From Nocardioides aquaticus (GTDB lineage: Bacteria > Actinomycetota > Actinomycetes > Propionibacteriales > Nocardioidaceae): DNA of 64,000 nt. Below are positions 46,411 to 54,242 of this stretch, piece by piece. The translations under genes and the position numbers were made by a program. The stretch covers positions 1 to 64,000 of the forward strand of contig NZ_CP075371.1 in the NCBI RefSeq assembly GCF_018459925.1, in the 5' to 3' direction. Every line of letters starts with the position of its first letter. Positions within the stretch are counted from its first letter, which is position 1. Under the pieces are notes generated by a model. The model had not been told where the DNA came from. It saw nothing but the letters and a program-made list of their open reading frames with translations, and did no database searches.

Positions 46411-46494
46411 GCGCGAGTGGCGGAATAGGCAGACGCGCACGGTTCAGGTCCGTGTGTCCGAAAGGACGTGGGGGTTCAACTCCCCCCTCGCGCA
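46411..46494 (+). tRNA. tRNA-Leu (anticodon CAG)
   Basis: 84-nt type II tRNA: acceptor GCGCGAG / CTCGCGC, anticodon loop TTCAGGT with CAG, long variable arm, T-arm GGGGGTTCAACTCCCCC. CCA not encoded. Confidence 0.95.
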
Positions 46495-46504
46495 CGTGTG
46501 AGCA

Positions 46505-46540
46505 GGTCCCGGATCCACCTCGGTGGGTCCGGGACCTTTC
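46505..46540 (+). terminator. Terminator after tRNA-Leu
   Basis: GGTCCCGGA (46505-46513) pairs with TCCGGGACC (46528-46536), with inner TCCACC/GGTGGG pairing, followed by TTTCTCGTT. Confidence 0.8.
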
Positions 46541-46722
46541 TCGTTCCCGGGGCGGCGTCGGGCAGGTGCCCCGCGCGTCCCGCCCGCCGGGACACGCCCA
46601 CCCCGTACGCCGACCGGGACGTCCCGCCCTGGCGTGCGACCCCCGGACACATGACCGTGGCCCCTGTCCGCCTGCCGCCCCGGTGCCTAGCGTCCGGTCC
46701 GGGGCGAGCAGAGGGGGACCGC

Positions 46723-47034
46723 GTGGACGGTGCAGCGGGCGGCGGAGCCGCCCCGGTGGTGCACGAGGGCAGCTGGTGGCTGCTCGGCCTCGGCCTGCTC
46801 GCCTTCGCGCTGCTGGTCGTCGTGCTCGCCGGCGCGCTGACCAGGCTCTACCTCGACGACGAGATCGGGGAGCACCGGGCGGCCAAGGCCACCAGGGCCA
46901 CCAGGGCCACCAGGGACCCCGGGGCGGCGCGGCGGTCGACGGGGTCGTCACGGCCGGTGCGCCCCCGGCCGGCGGCGGCCCACCGGCTGGGCCGGGGCGG
47001 TCGGTGGCGGCGACCGGCGCCGGGTGCGGCGTGA
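46723..47034 (+). CDS. Small single-span membrane protein
   Basis: 103-aa protein of no recognised family. A hydrophobic helix at about residues 17-40 (WWLLGLGLLAFALLVVVLAG) is followed by a charged stretch (RLYLDDEIGEHRAAK) and an Arg/Thr/Ala-rich low-complexity tail (ATRATRATRD). GTG 46723 is chosen because AGAGGGGGA precedes it; the frame is open upstream to the tRNA but without coding features. Convergent with the next gene. Confidence 0.55.
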   Translation: MDGAAGGGAAPVVHEGSWWLLGLGLLAFALLVVVLAGALTRLYLDDEIGEHRAAKATRATRATRDPGAARRSTGSSRPVRPRPAAAHRLGRGGRWRRPAPGAA

Positions 47035-47055
47035 ACGGGCCCCGGCCAGGACCGG

Positions 47056-47607
47056 CTACCGGGTCGCGGAGGTCAGCTCGACGCTCACCAAGGTGTCGCG
47101 CAGGCGTACGGCGTTCGTGCCGCGCCGCGGGGCGCTCGAGCTCACCGACGGGGTGACGCGGTAGGTCGTGCCGGGGTCGAGGCCGCGCACCAGCCAGCGC
47201 GCCGTCGCCGGTCCGTCGGCGCGGGGATCGATGGTGGCGGGGCCGGCGGGGCGGGTCCGGAGGTCGTCGGTGGTGGGGTCGTCCTGACCGTCGGCCCCGC
47301 CGGTGTCGACGGTCAGCTTGAGGACGAACGGTCCGGGGCCGCGGGTGCGCGCGTCGTAGGAGACCTCGACCACGGCGTCGTACGCCGCGGCGTCCGCGGG
47401 CGTCCCCAGCTGCAGCGAGGCGACCTCGCCGATGCCCCCGATGTCGGCGGAGTACGACGCGCTGGGTCCGCTGCCGTAGAAGATCGCCGCGCGCGTCACG
47501 GGCTGCGGGTCCCGGGCACCGCCCCCGGCGAGAGCCGCGACCGCCCCGCCCGTCCCGGCGACCAGGGTCGCGACCACCACCGGCAGCACCCAGCGCCTTG
47601 ACGTCAC
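47056..47607 (-). CDS. Putative secreted protein
   Basis: 183-aa protein with a signal-peptide-like or anchor N-terminus (SRRWVLPVVVATLVAGTGGA, then VAALAGGG) and a mature part rich in Thr, Gly and Asp (DAVVEVSYDAR, FVLKLTVDTGG, LVRGLDPGTTYRVTPSV), reminiscent of a beta-sandwich or Fn3-like fold. GTG 47607 is used; the frame continues upstream into Arg-rich sequence. No family recognised. Confidence 0.6.
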   Translation of the reverse strand: MTSRRWVLPVVVATLVAGTGGAVAALAGGGARDPQPVTRAAIFYGSGPSASYSADIGGIGEVASLQLGTPADAAAYDAVVEVSYDARTRGPGPFVLKLTVDTGGADGQDDPTTDDLRTRPAGPATIDPRADGPATARWLVRGLDPGTTYRVTPSVSSSAPRRGTNAVRLRDTLVSVELTSATR

Positions 47608-47642
47608 GCGCCGAGGGTAGGCGCGTCCGCCGCGGACCGCGG

Positions 47643-47709
47643 GAGGTGTCCGCAAGCGTCACCTCGGGTGTCCGCGAGCGTCATCTGGGCTGTCCGCGAG
47701 CGCCATCTC
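47643..47709 (-). repeat. Dispersed 22-bp repeat array, site C
   Basis: Three units on the - strand (starting at 47709, 47687 and 47665), each resembling GAGATGACGCTCGCGGACA. Two units carry GAGATGGCG and GAGGTGACG variants. The stop codon of the ferredoxin reductase gene is the TGA of the middle unit, so the array extends into the CDS. Confidence 0.8.
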
Positions 47710-49216
47710 GGCGGGCGCGGCGGAAGGAGCGGGCGGAGCCGCGGCCGCTGCTGATCACCCGGGCGTTCGCGTCGTCCACGATCGAGCCGACGGTCTCGGC
47801 GGCGTCGGCGCGGTTGGAGCCGATGCCGCCGCGCGGACCGCGCTTGATCCAGCCGACCACGTAGGTCGCGGGCACGGCGGCCCCGGTCGTCGGGTCGACG
47901 ACGCGGCCCTCGCGGTGCGGGACGGTGCTGGTGGCGTGGTCGAAGGGCAGGCCCGGCACCGGCTCGCTGCGGTAGCCCACCGAGCGGAGGACCAGGCCGG
48001 TGCGGACCTCGCTCCTGGCCCTCTCGGGGTCGCCGGCCGCGGGGGCCAGACAGACCGCCCGCACGCGGTCCTCCCCGACCAGCCGCTCGACGACGGCGTG
48101 GAAGCGGAGCACGAGGCGGCGGCGTACGGGGGGCCCGCCGGCGTGGTCGAGCGGCGCGACCTCGAGGCCCTGCAGGGCGGCCGCCTTGCTGCCGGGGGCG
48201 GCGGCCGCGATCGCCTCGGCGACCTCCGGCCCGCCGTCGACGACCACGTCGAGGTCCTCGCGGGCCAGCAGGGGGCGCAGCTCGGAGAGCGAGTACGCCG
48301 CCTCCGCCGGGCCGCGCCTGCCCACCAGCACCACCTCGGTGACGGCGCTCGCCCCCAGCGCCGCCCTCGCGTGGGGGGCCACGGGGGTGCCGGTCAGGTC
48401 GGCTGCGTCGGTGAGCAGCAGGCGGGCCATGTCGAGCGCGACGTTGCCGTTGCCGACCACGACCACCCGGCCCGTACGTCCGTCGCCGTCGGCGGTCAGG
48501 TCGACCACGTCGGCGGGGACCTCGGGGTGGCCGTTGTACCAGCCGACGAACGTGCGCGCGGGCAGGCTGCCGGCCAGGTCCTCGCCCGGCACGTCCAGCG
48601 CCCGGTCGGCCGAGGCGCCGACGGCGTAGACCACGGCGTCGTGGTGGGCCAGCAGCTGCTCGTGGGTCACGTCGCGGCCGACCTCGGTGCCGAGCACCAG
48701 CTCGACCCGGGGGTGGCGGCGGACGGTGTCGAACCGCGCGCCGATCTTGCGGGTGTCGACGTGGTCGGGCGCGACGCCGAAGCGGACCAGGCCCCCGGGC
48801 TGCTCGAGCCGGTCGAGCATGGTCACCTCGGCGCTCGTGGTGAGCAGGGCCGAGGCGGTGTAGCTGGCCGCCGGCCCGGTGCCCACCACGGCCACCCGCA
48901 GGCCGGCGGCGTGCCCGGCCAGCGCGGCCGGGAAGTCCGGCGCCCCCCAGGCGGGCGCCGGGCCGTCCTCGAAGTGCGCGGCGTTGAGCGCGGCGTACGC
49001 CTGCTCGTCGCCCACCAGGGCGTCGACCGGCTTGATCGCGTCCACGGGGCACGCGTCGGCGCAGGCGCCGCAGTCGATGCAGCTGCGGGGGTCGATGAAC
49101 ACCATCTCGGTGGTCCCGAAGCCGGGCTCGCCGGGCGCGGGGTGGATGCAGTTGACCGGGCAGACGGACACGCAGGACGCGTCGTTGCAGCAGGACTGCG
49201 TGACGGCGAAGGCCAC
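47681..49216 (-). CDS. FprB-type ferredoxin-NADP+ reductase with N-terminal ferredoxin
   Basis: 511-aa flavoprotein that moves electrons between NADPH and Fe-S proteins. An N-terminal 7Fe/8Fe ferredoxin domain (CCNDASCVSVCPVNC and CIDCGACADACPVDA) is fused to an adrenodoxin-reductase-like FAD/NADPH domain (VVGTGPAASYTASAL, GGLVRFGVAPDH, VVVGNGNVALDMAR, GWIKRGPRGGIGSNRADA). GTG 49216, three bases after the AurF-like gene stop. The C-terminal residues RDGARGQPR are encoded by repeat site C. It probably supplies electrons to the diiron oxygenase. Confidence 0.93.
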   Translation of the reverse strand: MAFAVTQSCCNDASCVSVCPVNCIHPAPGEPGFGTTEMVFIDPRSCIDCGACADACPVDAIKPVDALVGDEQAYAALNAAHFEDGPAPAWGAPDFPAALAGHAAGLRVAVVGTGPAASYTASALLTTSAEVTMLDRLEQPGGLVRFGVAPDHVDTRKIGARFDTVRRHPRVELVLGTEVGRDVTHEQLLAHHDAVVYAVGASADRALDVPGEDLAGSLPARTFVGWYNGHPEVPADVVDLTADGDGRTGRVVVVGNGNVALDMARLLLTDAADLTGTPVAPHARAALGASAVTEVVLVGRRGPAEAAYSLSELRPLLAREDLDVVVDGGPEVAEAIAAAAPGSKAAALQGLEVAPLDHAGGPPVRRRLVLRFHAVVERLVGEDRVRAVCLAPAAGDPERARSEVRTGLVLRSVGYRSEPVPGLPFDHATSTVPHREGRVVDPTTGAAVPATYVVGWIKRGPRGGIGSNRADAAETVGSIVDDANARVISSGRGSARSFRRARRDGARGQPR

Positions 49217-49219
49217 GGC

Positions 49220-50116
49220 TCAGACCATGCTCACGCGCTGGTAGATCCTCAGCGCGGGACGGGTCAGCAGGCCGAGCTCGTCGAGGAACTCCATCAGGTG
49301 CGCACAGCTCGAGCGCATCAGCGTGTGGTGGTGCTCGTTGGCCCGCGCCGCGGCCACCGCGCGCTGCGGGTCGAGCCCCGCCGCGGCGTAGACACCCTCG
49401 TTGACCATGTTGGACACGATCTGCTGGGCGGCGATCGCGATCACCAGCGCCGACAGCCTCCGCCGGCGCGGGCTGGCGCCCTCGATCCGCTCGCGCATCT
49501 CCTGCCGCGCGAACTTCATGTGCCGGGACTCCTCGACCACGTGGATCCTGCTGGTCGTCCGCACGATCGGCAGCACCTGCTCGCCGCGCATCCAGTCGCG
49601 CTGCATCACGTCGAGCACCTCCTCGGCCACGAGGATCCCGCCGTAGGCGACCTCGGCGGCGGCGAGGCTCTTGAAACCGCGGCCGAGGGCGATGCTGGCC
49701 CGGCGCGGGAAGTAGGCACCGATCCCCATCGTCGAGCAGGCCCGGGCGAACATGATGGAGTGCCGGCACTCGTCGGCGATCTCGGTCAGCGCGAACTGGA
49801 AGTCCGGCTCCGCGTAGTCGCTGCAGTACTGGTCGCGCAGCACCATCTGCTGGAGGATCATCTCGAACCAGATCCCGGTGCTCATGATCGAGGCGACCTC
49901 GTGCCGGGTCAGCGTGACGCGCTGTGCGTGGGTCATCTCCTCCCACAGGTCCGTGCCGTAGAGCGTGCTCCACTCCGGGTTCAGCCCGAAGTGGTCGGGG
50001 TCCAGCGGGGTGTCCCAGTCGACCTCGGTGGTCGGGTCGTAGGACAGCGCCGCGGCGGAGTCGAGCAGTCGCTGCGAGGAGTCGCGGGTGCCGGGCTGGG
50101 GAGCGGTCGTGGTCAT
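49220..50116 (-). CDS. AurF-like diiron oxygenase
   Basis: 298-aa diiron protein of the AurF (p-aminobenzoate N-oxygenase) family. Iron-binding helices are seen as TEIADECRHSIMFAR (E-x6-E-x2-H) and HVVEESRHMKFARQEM (EExRH); an earlier helix with ALTEI and RHEVASI supports the four-helix bundle. ATG 50116 with GGAGG upstream. In one operon with the ferredoxin reductase, divergent from a TetR gene with a shared operator. Substrate unknown: AurF relatives oxidise aryl amines, but mycobacterial members are often linked to lipids. Confidence 0.88.
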   Translation of the reverse strand: MTTTAPQPGTRDSSQRLLDSAAALSYDPTTEVDWDTPLDPDHFGLNPEWSTLYGTDLWEEMTHAQRVTLTRHEVASIMSTGIWFEMILQQMVLRDQYCSDYAEPDFQFALTEIADECRHSIMFARACSTMGIGAYFPRRASIALGRGFKSLAAAEVAYGGILVAEEVLDVMQRDWMRGEQVLPIVRTTSRIHVVEESRHMKFARQEMRERIEGASPRRRRLSALVIAIAAQQIVSNMVNEGVYAAAGLDPQRAVAAARANEHHHTLMRSSCAHLMEFLDELGLLTRPALRIYQRVSMV

Positions 50117-50180
50117 CGGGAGGACCTCCAGGAGCTGGTGGGTGCCGGTCGGGAGCAGTTGGTGCGACGCCGTGTCCGGT

Positions 50181-50230
50181 AGGGGGTACGACGCGTATCG
50201 ACTACCTAGACGGTACAGCGCGTACCCCCT
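50181..50230. promoter_or_regulatory. Inverted-repeat operator between AurF-like and TetR genes
   Basis: AGGGGGTACG (50181-50190) and CGTACCCCCT (50221-50230) form a perfect 10-bp inverted repeat with 30 bp between; the centre has GTAC-rich half-sites. Located in the divergent promoter region, hence a probable operator for the adjacent TetR protein. Confidence 0.55.
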
Positions 50231-50275
50231 GTCCGGGCAAGCGTTTGCACGAGTGAGCCGGGTAACCTCGCGAAG

Positions 50276-50974
50276 GTGTCGACCCCGCCCGCCGAGCCCG
50301 CGTCCCCGGCGCTGGCCGACGGCCGGGCCGTGCGCTGGAGCGGGCAGCAGCAGCGGCGCCGCGAGGAGTTCGTCGAGGCCGCGCTGGTGGCGATCGCCGA
50401 GCACGGCGCGGACGTCTCGACCGAGCAGATCGCGGCGCAGGCGGGGGTCGCGCGGACCCGGCTCTACCGCCACTTCGCGGGCGCCGGCGAGCTCAACCAG
50501 GCCATCGCCGCGCGCGCGGAGGCGATGATCCTGGAGGGCCTCGCCCCGTCCTGGGACGCCTCGACGAGCCCGATGACGATCATCCGCTCCGCGGTGACCA
50601 CCCACCTGCAGTGGCTGACCGAGCACCACGGCCTCTACCGCTACCTCGTGCGGCACTCGGTCACGACGGCAGCCGGGGAGAACGTCGTCACCGACGTCAA
50701 GCGGCTCATCTCGGACCTGCTGATCCGCCTGCTCGACCACTTCGTCGACCTGCTGGGGCTCGACGTCAAGGTCACCCAGCCGCTGTCCTTCGGCCTGGTC
50801 GGGTTCGTCGACGCCGCGGCCGGGCGCTGGGTCGAGGACCCGCGCGGGGTCTCCCTCGAGGAGATGGTCGACCTGCTGGCCGGGTGGATCTGGTCCCTGC
50901 TCGACGCCGTGCTGGGCGACGTCGGCCTCGACATCGACCCGTCGGTCCCGCTGGAGCTCGACCCGGTCGACTGA
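50276..50974 (+). CDS. TetR/AcrR family regulator
   Basis: 232-aa DNA-binding repressor. N-terminal TetR HTH at about residues 30-72 (FVEAALVAIAEHGADVSTEQ, then AGVARTRLYRHFAGAGEL) and a helical ligand-binding domain. GTG 50276; a -10-like TAACCT (50263-50268) lies just before it, so the mRNA may be leaderless. Divergent from the diiron oxygenase operon. A conserved tail includes WVEDPRGVSLEEMVDLLAGW, found in regulators of lipid-linked genes. The ligand is unknown. Confidence 0.92.
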   Translation: MSTPPAEPASPALADGRAVRWSGQQQRRREEFVEAALVAIAEHGADVSTEQIAAQAGVARTRLYRHFAGAGELNQAIAARAEAMILEGLAPSWDASTSPMTIIRSAVTTHLQWLTEHHGLYRYLVRHSVTTAAGENVVTDVKRLISDLLIRLLDHFVDLLGLDVKVTQPLSFGLVGFVDAAAGRWVEDPRGVSLEEMVDLLAGWIWSLLDAVLGDVGLDIDPSVPLELDPVD

Positions 50975-50975
50975 G

Positions 50976-50994
50976 GGCGGGCCCGGGGCCCGCC
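50976..50994. terminator. Convergent terminator hairpin
   Basis: GGCGGGC / GCCCGCC hairpin between the TetR gene and the glycosyltransferase gene on the other strand. Confidence 0.5.
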
Positions 50995-51007
50995 GCCCGG
51001 CGCGGCG

Positions 51008-51727
51008 TCACTCGCCGAGCGTGGTCTCCAGGTCGCGGAGGTAGCCCGCGAACCCGCGCCCGACCCGGCCGTACCGGCGCCCCGAGGTGACCGCGGGCAG
51101 GCCGGCGGCCTCGTGGACGCCGTGGGCGCGGAGCGCGTCCACGAGCAGGACGTCCTCGTGCTCGGCGACCGGCGGGAACCCGCCGACGGCGTCGTGGGCG
51201 GCCAGCCGGACCCCGAGGTTGGCCCCGTGCACGGCGACCGGTGCGGCGGGTCCGTGCCTCAGGAGCCAGGCGGCGTACGTCGTGGGGTCGAGGTCGCGCT
51301 CGTCCGGCACGACGGCGCCGAGGACCAGCCCGGCACCCGCGTCCGCGGCGGCCACCTGCTGCACCAGCCAGCCCGGGGGCACCACGGTGTCGGCGTCGGT
51401 GGAGGCGACCCACACCGCCCCGGGCGGCAGCGGCCCCAGGGCGTCGACGGCGGCGCGGACGCCCTCGCGCCGCGCGGTCCCGACGCTGCGGGCGGTCACG
51501 ACCAGGGTCGCCACCCCGGCCCGCGCGGCGACCTCGGCCGTGCCGTCTGTGCACGAGTCGAGCACGACCAGCGTCGTGGCGGTCAGGTGCGGGCACGCCT
51601 CCCGCAGGGCCGTGACCGACGCCGCGACCGCGTCCAGGCAGCGTCCGACCAGCTCCTCCTCGTCGTGGGCCGGGACGACCACGACGACGGCCCGCACCGG
51701 GGTCGGCAGGGTGACGGCCTCAGTCAT
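51008..51727 (-). CDS. Family 2 glycosyltransferase
   Basis: 239-aa GT-A type glycosyltransferase. Motifs: VVPAHDEEELVGRCLDAV (nucleotide-sugar site), VVLDSCTDGTAEVA and the DxD-containing ASTDADTVVPPGWL, then acceptor-side GGFPPVAEHEDVLLVDAL. ATG 51727 overlaps the end of the PIG-L/methyltransferase gene by 8 bases, so it is the last gene of a three-gene operon. No membrane segment is seen. Sugar donor and acceptor unknown. Confidence 0.92.
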   Translation of the reverse strand: MTEAVTLPTPVRAVVVVVPAHDEEELVGRCLDAVAASVTALREACPHLTATTLVVLDSCTDGTAEVAARAGVATLVVTARSVGTARREGVRAAVDALGPLPPGAVWVASTDADTVVPPGWLVQQVAAADAGAGLVLGAVVPDERDLDPTTYAAWLLRHGPAAPVAVHGANLGVRLAAHDAVGGFPPVAEHEDVLLVDALRAHGVHEAAGLPAVTSGRRYGRVGRGFAGYLRDLETTLGE

Positions 51728-53054
51728 GCGGGTCGGGCAGGACGTCGTGGCCGAGGACCAGCATCGCGACGTCGCGGTCGGCGTAGGTCGCGGCCACCGG
51801 CAGGACGGCGGTGAAGGCGGCGTGGACGTCCGCGCCGTCCAGGGGCCAGCCCTCGACGGGGTGCCGCCAGTGCGCCAGGACGACGACGCCCCCGGGCGCC
51901 AGGTCGGCGGCGACCCGGGCGACCAGGCCCTCGAGCGCGGCGGGGGAGAGGAAGTAGCCCACCTCGGAGACCACGACGAGGTCCCACGGCCCGGGGGGCT
52001 GGTCGTCGGGGACCGCCCCGGCCAGCAGGCGCACCCCGGTGCCGGCGGGGTCGGTGTCGAGGCGGGTGCGCGCCAGCGCCAGCGCGTGCGGGCTGGGGTC
52101 GAGCGCGGTGAGGTGGTCGCAGCGGGTGGCCAGGGCGAGGGTCGTCGCGCCGGTGGAGCAGCCGACCTCGAGCGCGGAGGCGTACCGGCGGTGCGGCAGC
52201 AGGGCCAGCAGCAGGGCGCGCTTGCGCTGCTCGTACCACCGTCGGTCGACTCCCCAGGGGTCGTCGGCCGCGGCGTGCAGCCGGTCCAGGTCGGGGTCGG
52301 CGGCCGGCTCCCGGACGAGGACCTCCACCTCGCCCGCGGAGTGCGCCAGCAGGGCCGGGCCGAGCAGCACCTCGTCGCCGGGCTGGTCCGAGAGGGGCTC
52401 GACCTGGGTGCGGTGCGCGCGGACGGCGAGGGTCTTGGCCGCGACCGCGGCGGGGTCGAGGCGGAGCGCGGTGAACCGGTGCCAGGGGGCGTCGTCGGGG
52501 GCGGCCCAGTGCCAGAACCAGACGGCGTACTCCAGCAGGTCGGCCCCGCAGCGGACGGCCGCGGCGGCGCCGGCGCGGCCGACGGCCTCGTGGTCGGGGT
52601 GGCCGTCGCTGCGCCACGGCGCGACCACCAGCGTCCGCCGCCCGTCCCCGACGACGTCGACCACCGCGGCGGCCACGGTGCCCTCGTGGTCCGCGACCCC
52701 GCCGTCGGGCAGCCCGAGCAGGAGGGGCACGCAGCCGGGCGCCAGCGCGTCGACGGCGGCGTGCGACTCCTCGGTACGGCGCGCCGCGAGCCGGTCGGCG
52801 GTGTGGGTCGGCGAGTGCGGGTGGCTGGCCTCGCCGGAGGTGGCCACGACGACGGCGACGTCGAGGCCGCGGGCGTGCGCGGTGGACAGCAGGCCTCCGG
52901 CGCCGAGGGTCTCGTCGTCGGGGTGCGCGGCCAGCACGACCACCCGGTCCGCCCCGGCGAGCGGGTCGTCGGCGTCCTCGAGGAGAGCGGCCCAGCGGGG
53001 GTCGGCGCGCCAGGCGGCGGCCGGGGTGCCCTCCCGGTCGTGGGTGAAGGTCAC
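51720..53054 (-). CDS. Bifunctional PIG-L deacetylase / SAM methyltransferase
   Basis: 444-aa fusion. N-terminal PIG-L/LmbE domain: zinc motif VLAAHPDDETLGAGG (residues about 38-52) and a later SDGHPDHEAVG; it would remove an acetyl group from an N-acetylglucosamine-type moiety. C-terminal methyltransferase: SALEVGCSTGATTLALA (SAM motif I), TALDPSPHALALA, DLVVVSEVGYFL. GTG 53054 gives a GTGA overlap with the acyl-CoA dehydrogenase stop. Flanked by a GT2 gene, so it probably modifies one sugar- or lipid-linked metabolite. Confidence 0.92.
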   Translation of the reverse strand: MTFTHDREGTPAAAWRADPRWAALLEDADDPLAGADRVVVLAAHPDDETLGAGGLLSTAHARGLDVAVVVATSGEASHPHSPTHTADRLAARRTEESHAAVDALAPGCVPLLLGLPDGGVADHEGTVAAAVVDVVGDGRRTLVVAPWRSDGHPDHEAVGRAGAAAAVRCGADLLEYAVWFWHWAAPDDAPWHRFTALRLDPAAVAAKTLAVRAHRTQVEPLSDQPGDEVLLGPALLAHSAGEVEVLVREPAADPDLDRLHAAADDPWGVDRRWYEQRKRALLLALLPHRRYASALEVGCSTGATTLALATRCDHLTALDPSPHALALARTRLDTDPAGTGVRLLAGAVPDDQPPGPWDLVVVSEVGYFLSPAALEGLVARVAADLAPGGVVVLAHWRHPVEGWPLDGADVHAAFTAVLPVAATYADRDVAMLVLGHDVLPDPHD

Positions 53055-54190
53055 CACGGCGGGGAGGAGGGGTCGCGCTCGAGCAGGGCGGCGCCCAGGG
53101 CGGCCTGGTCCCGCTCGGCGTGGTGCTGGCGGAGGTAGAGCGCGAGGTCCGCGACCCGCCGCGCGTGCCGGGCCTCGTGGGCCAGCGGGCCGGGGCCGAG
53201 CGCGTGGGCCAGGCGACGGGAGACCTCCTCGCAGGTGTCGGCGACCACCTGGCGCACCCGCGCGGCGAGCAGCGCCCCGTCGGCTCCGGTCGCCCGGCCG
53301 GCGTCGATCTCGGCGGCCGCGGTGACGAGCACCGACCGGGCGCCGGCCAGGGCGGCGTCGACCGCGCCGAGGTGCACCAGCGCCACCTGGTCGGGCTGCC
53401 GGGTGCGGCACTGGTCGTGCAGCCGACGGGCAAGGGCGACCGCCCCGCCGTACCAGACCGCGGCCACGCCGGCGCCGCCCCAGGCGAAGCCCGGGCGGTC
53501 GAGGTACCAGCCGACCGGCCCGACCGGGGTGGCCGGCACGGCGTCGAGGGCCAGGGTCGAGGTCGTCACCTCGGCCAGGGCGTAGGCCGACCAGGCGCCG
53601 TCCTCCACCACCACGCCGGGCTGCCGGGTCGCCACCGAGAACATCGCCCGGTCGTGCTCGCCCACCCAGGCGGTGACCAGGCCGTGGCTCACCTCGCCGG
53701 CCAGCGAGCACCACGGCTTGCGGCCCGACAGGCGCCACCCGCCGGGGGCGTCGTGGTCGGGCACGGCGTCGAGGCGGGCGTGCGGCGCCTCGGCGGCCCA
53801 CACCCCGTACGACGCGCCCTCCTCGATCGCCGTCGGCCGGTCGGGGGCCTGGTCCAGCACGGCAAGCGCGTCGAGGTGCGGCTCGAGGACCCGGCCCAGG
53901 GCGAGGTCCACCGCGGCGACCGTCGCCAGCTGCTCCCAGTGCTCGAGGGTCCGCCCGCCGCCGGGCAGGGGCGCGTGGCGGCCGACCCCGACCGCCCAGG
54001 CGACCGCCTCGGCGACGGGTGCGCGCACGAGGGCCTCGGCGCCGGCGGCGAGGTCGATCAGGTCGGTCAGGTCGGCGAGGTCGCTCGGGTCGGGCGTCGT
54101 GGCGGCGAGCCGGACGGGCACGGGCGCGGCGGGGGGCGCGGAGGAGGGCACGCTCCCCACTGTGGTCGCTGGCGGCGGGACCGACCCCAT
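53051..54190 (-). CDS. Acyl-CoA dehydrogenase family protein
   Basis: 379-aa protein with an acyl-CoA dehydrogenase-like fold; the middle domain has GGWRLSGRKPWCSLAGEVSH (FAD/substrate region) and the C-terminal helical domain AHEARHARRVADLALYLRQH. The usual catalytic Glu region (YGG-type) is not clear, so it may be a non-canonical member. ATG 54190. First gene of the operon with PIG-L/methyltransferase and GT2. Such clusters recur in actinobacteria without an assigned product. Confidence 0.85.
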   Translation of the reverse strand: MGSVPPPATTVGSVPSSAPPAAPVPVRLAATTPDPSDLADLTDLIDLAAGAEALVRAPVAEAVAWAVGVGRHAPLPGGGRTLEHWEQLATVAAVDLALGRVLEPHLDALAVLDQAPDRPTAIEEGASYGVWAAEAPHARLDAVPDHDAPGGWRLSGRKPWCSLAGEVSHGLVTAWVGEHDRAMFSVATRQPGVVVEDGAWSAYALAEVTTSTLALDAVPATPVGPVGWYLDRPGFAWGGAGVAAVWYGGAVALARRLHDQCRTRQPDQVALVHLGAVDAALAGARSVLVTAAAEIDAGRATGADGALLAARVRQVVADTCEEVSRRLAHALGPGPLAHEARHARRVADLALYLRQHHAERDQAALGAALLERDPSSPPW

Positions 54191-54242
54191 CCCTGGGTAC
54201 CCGACCGGGCGGAGTGGGTGGGCGTGTCCTGGGGCGGGTGGG

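Noticed and set aside
47915..50182. 755-codon frame antisense to the ferredoxin reductase and AurF-like genes
   Set aside because: Low-complexity Gly/His/Arg-rich sequence, no domain; the opposite-strand genes are clear.
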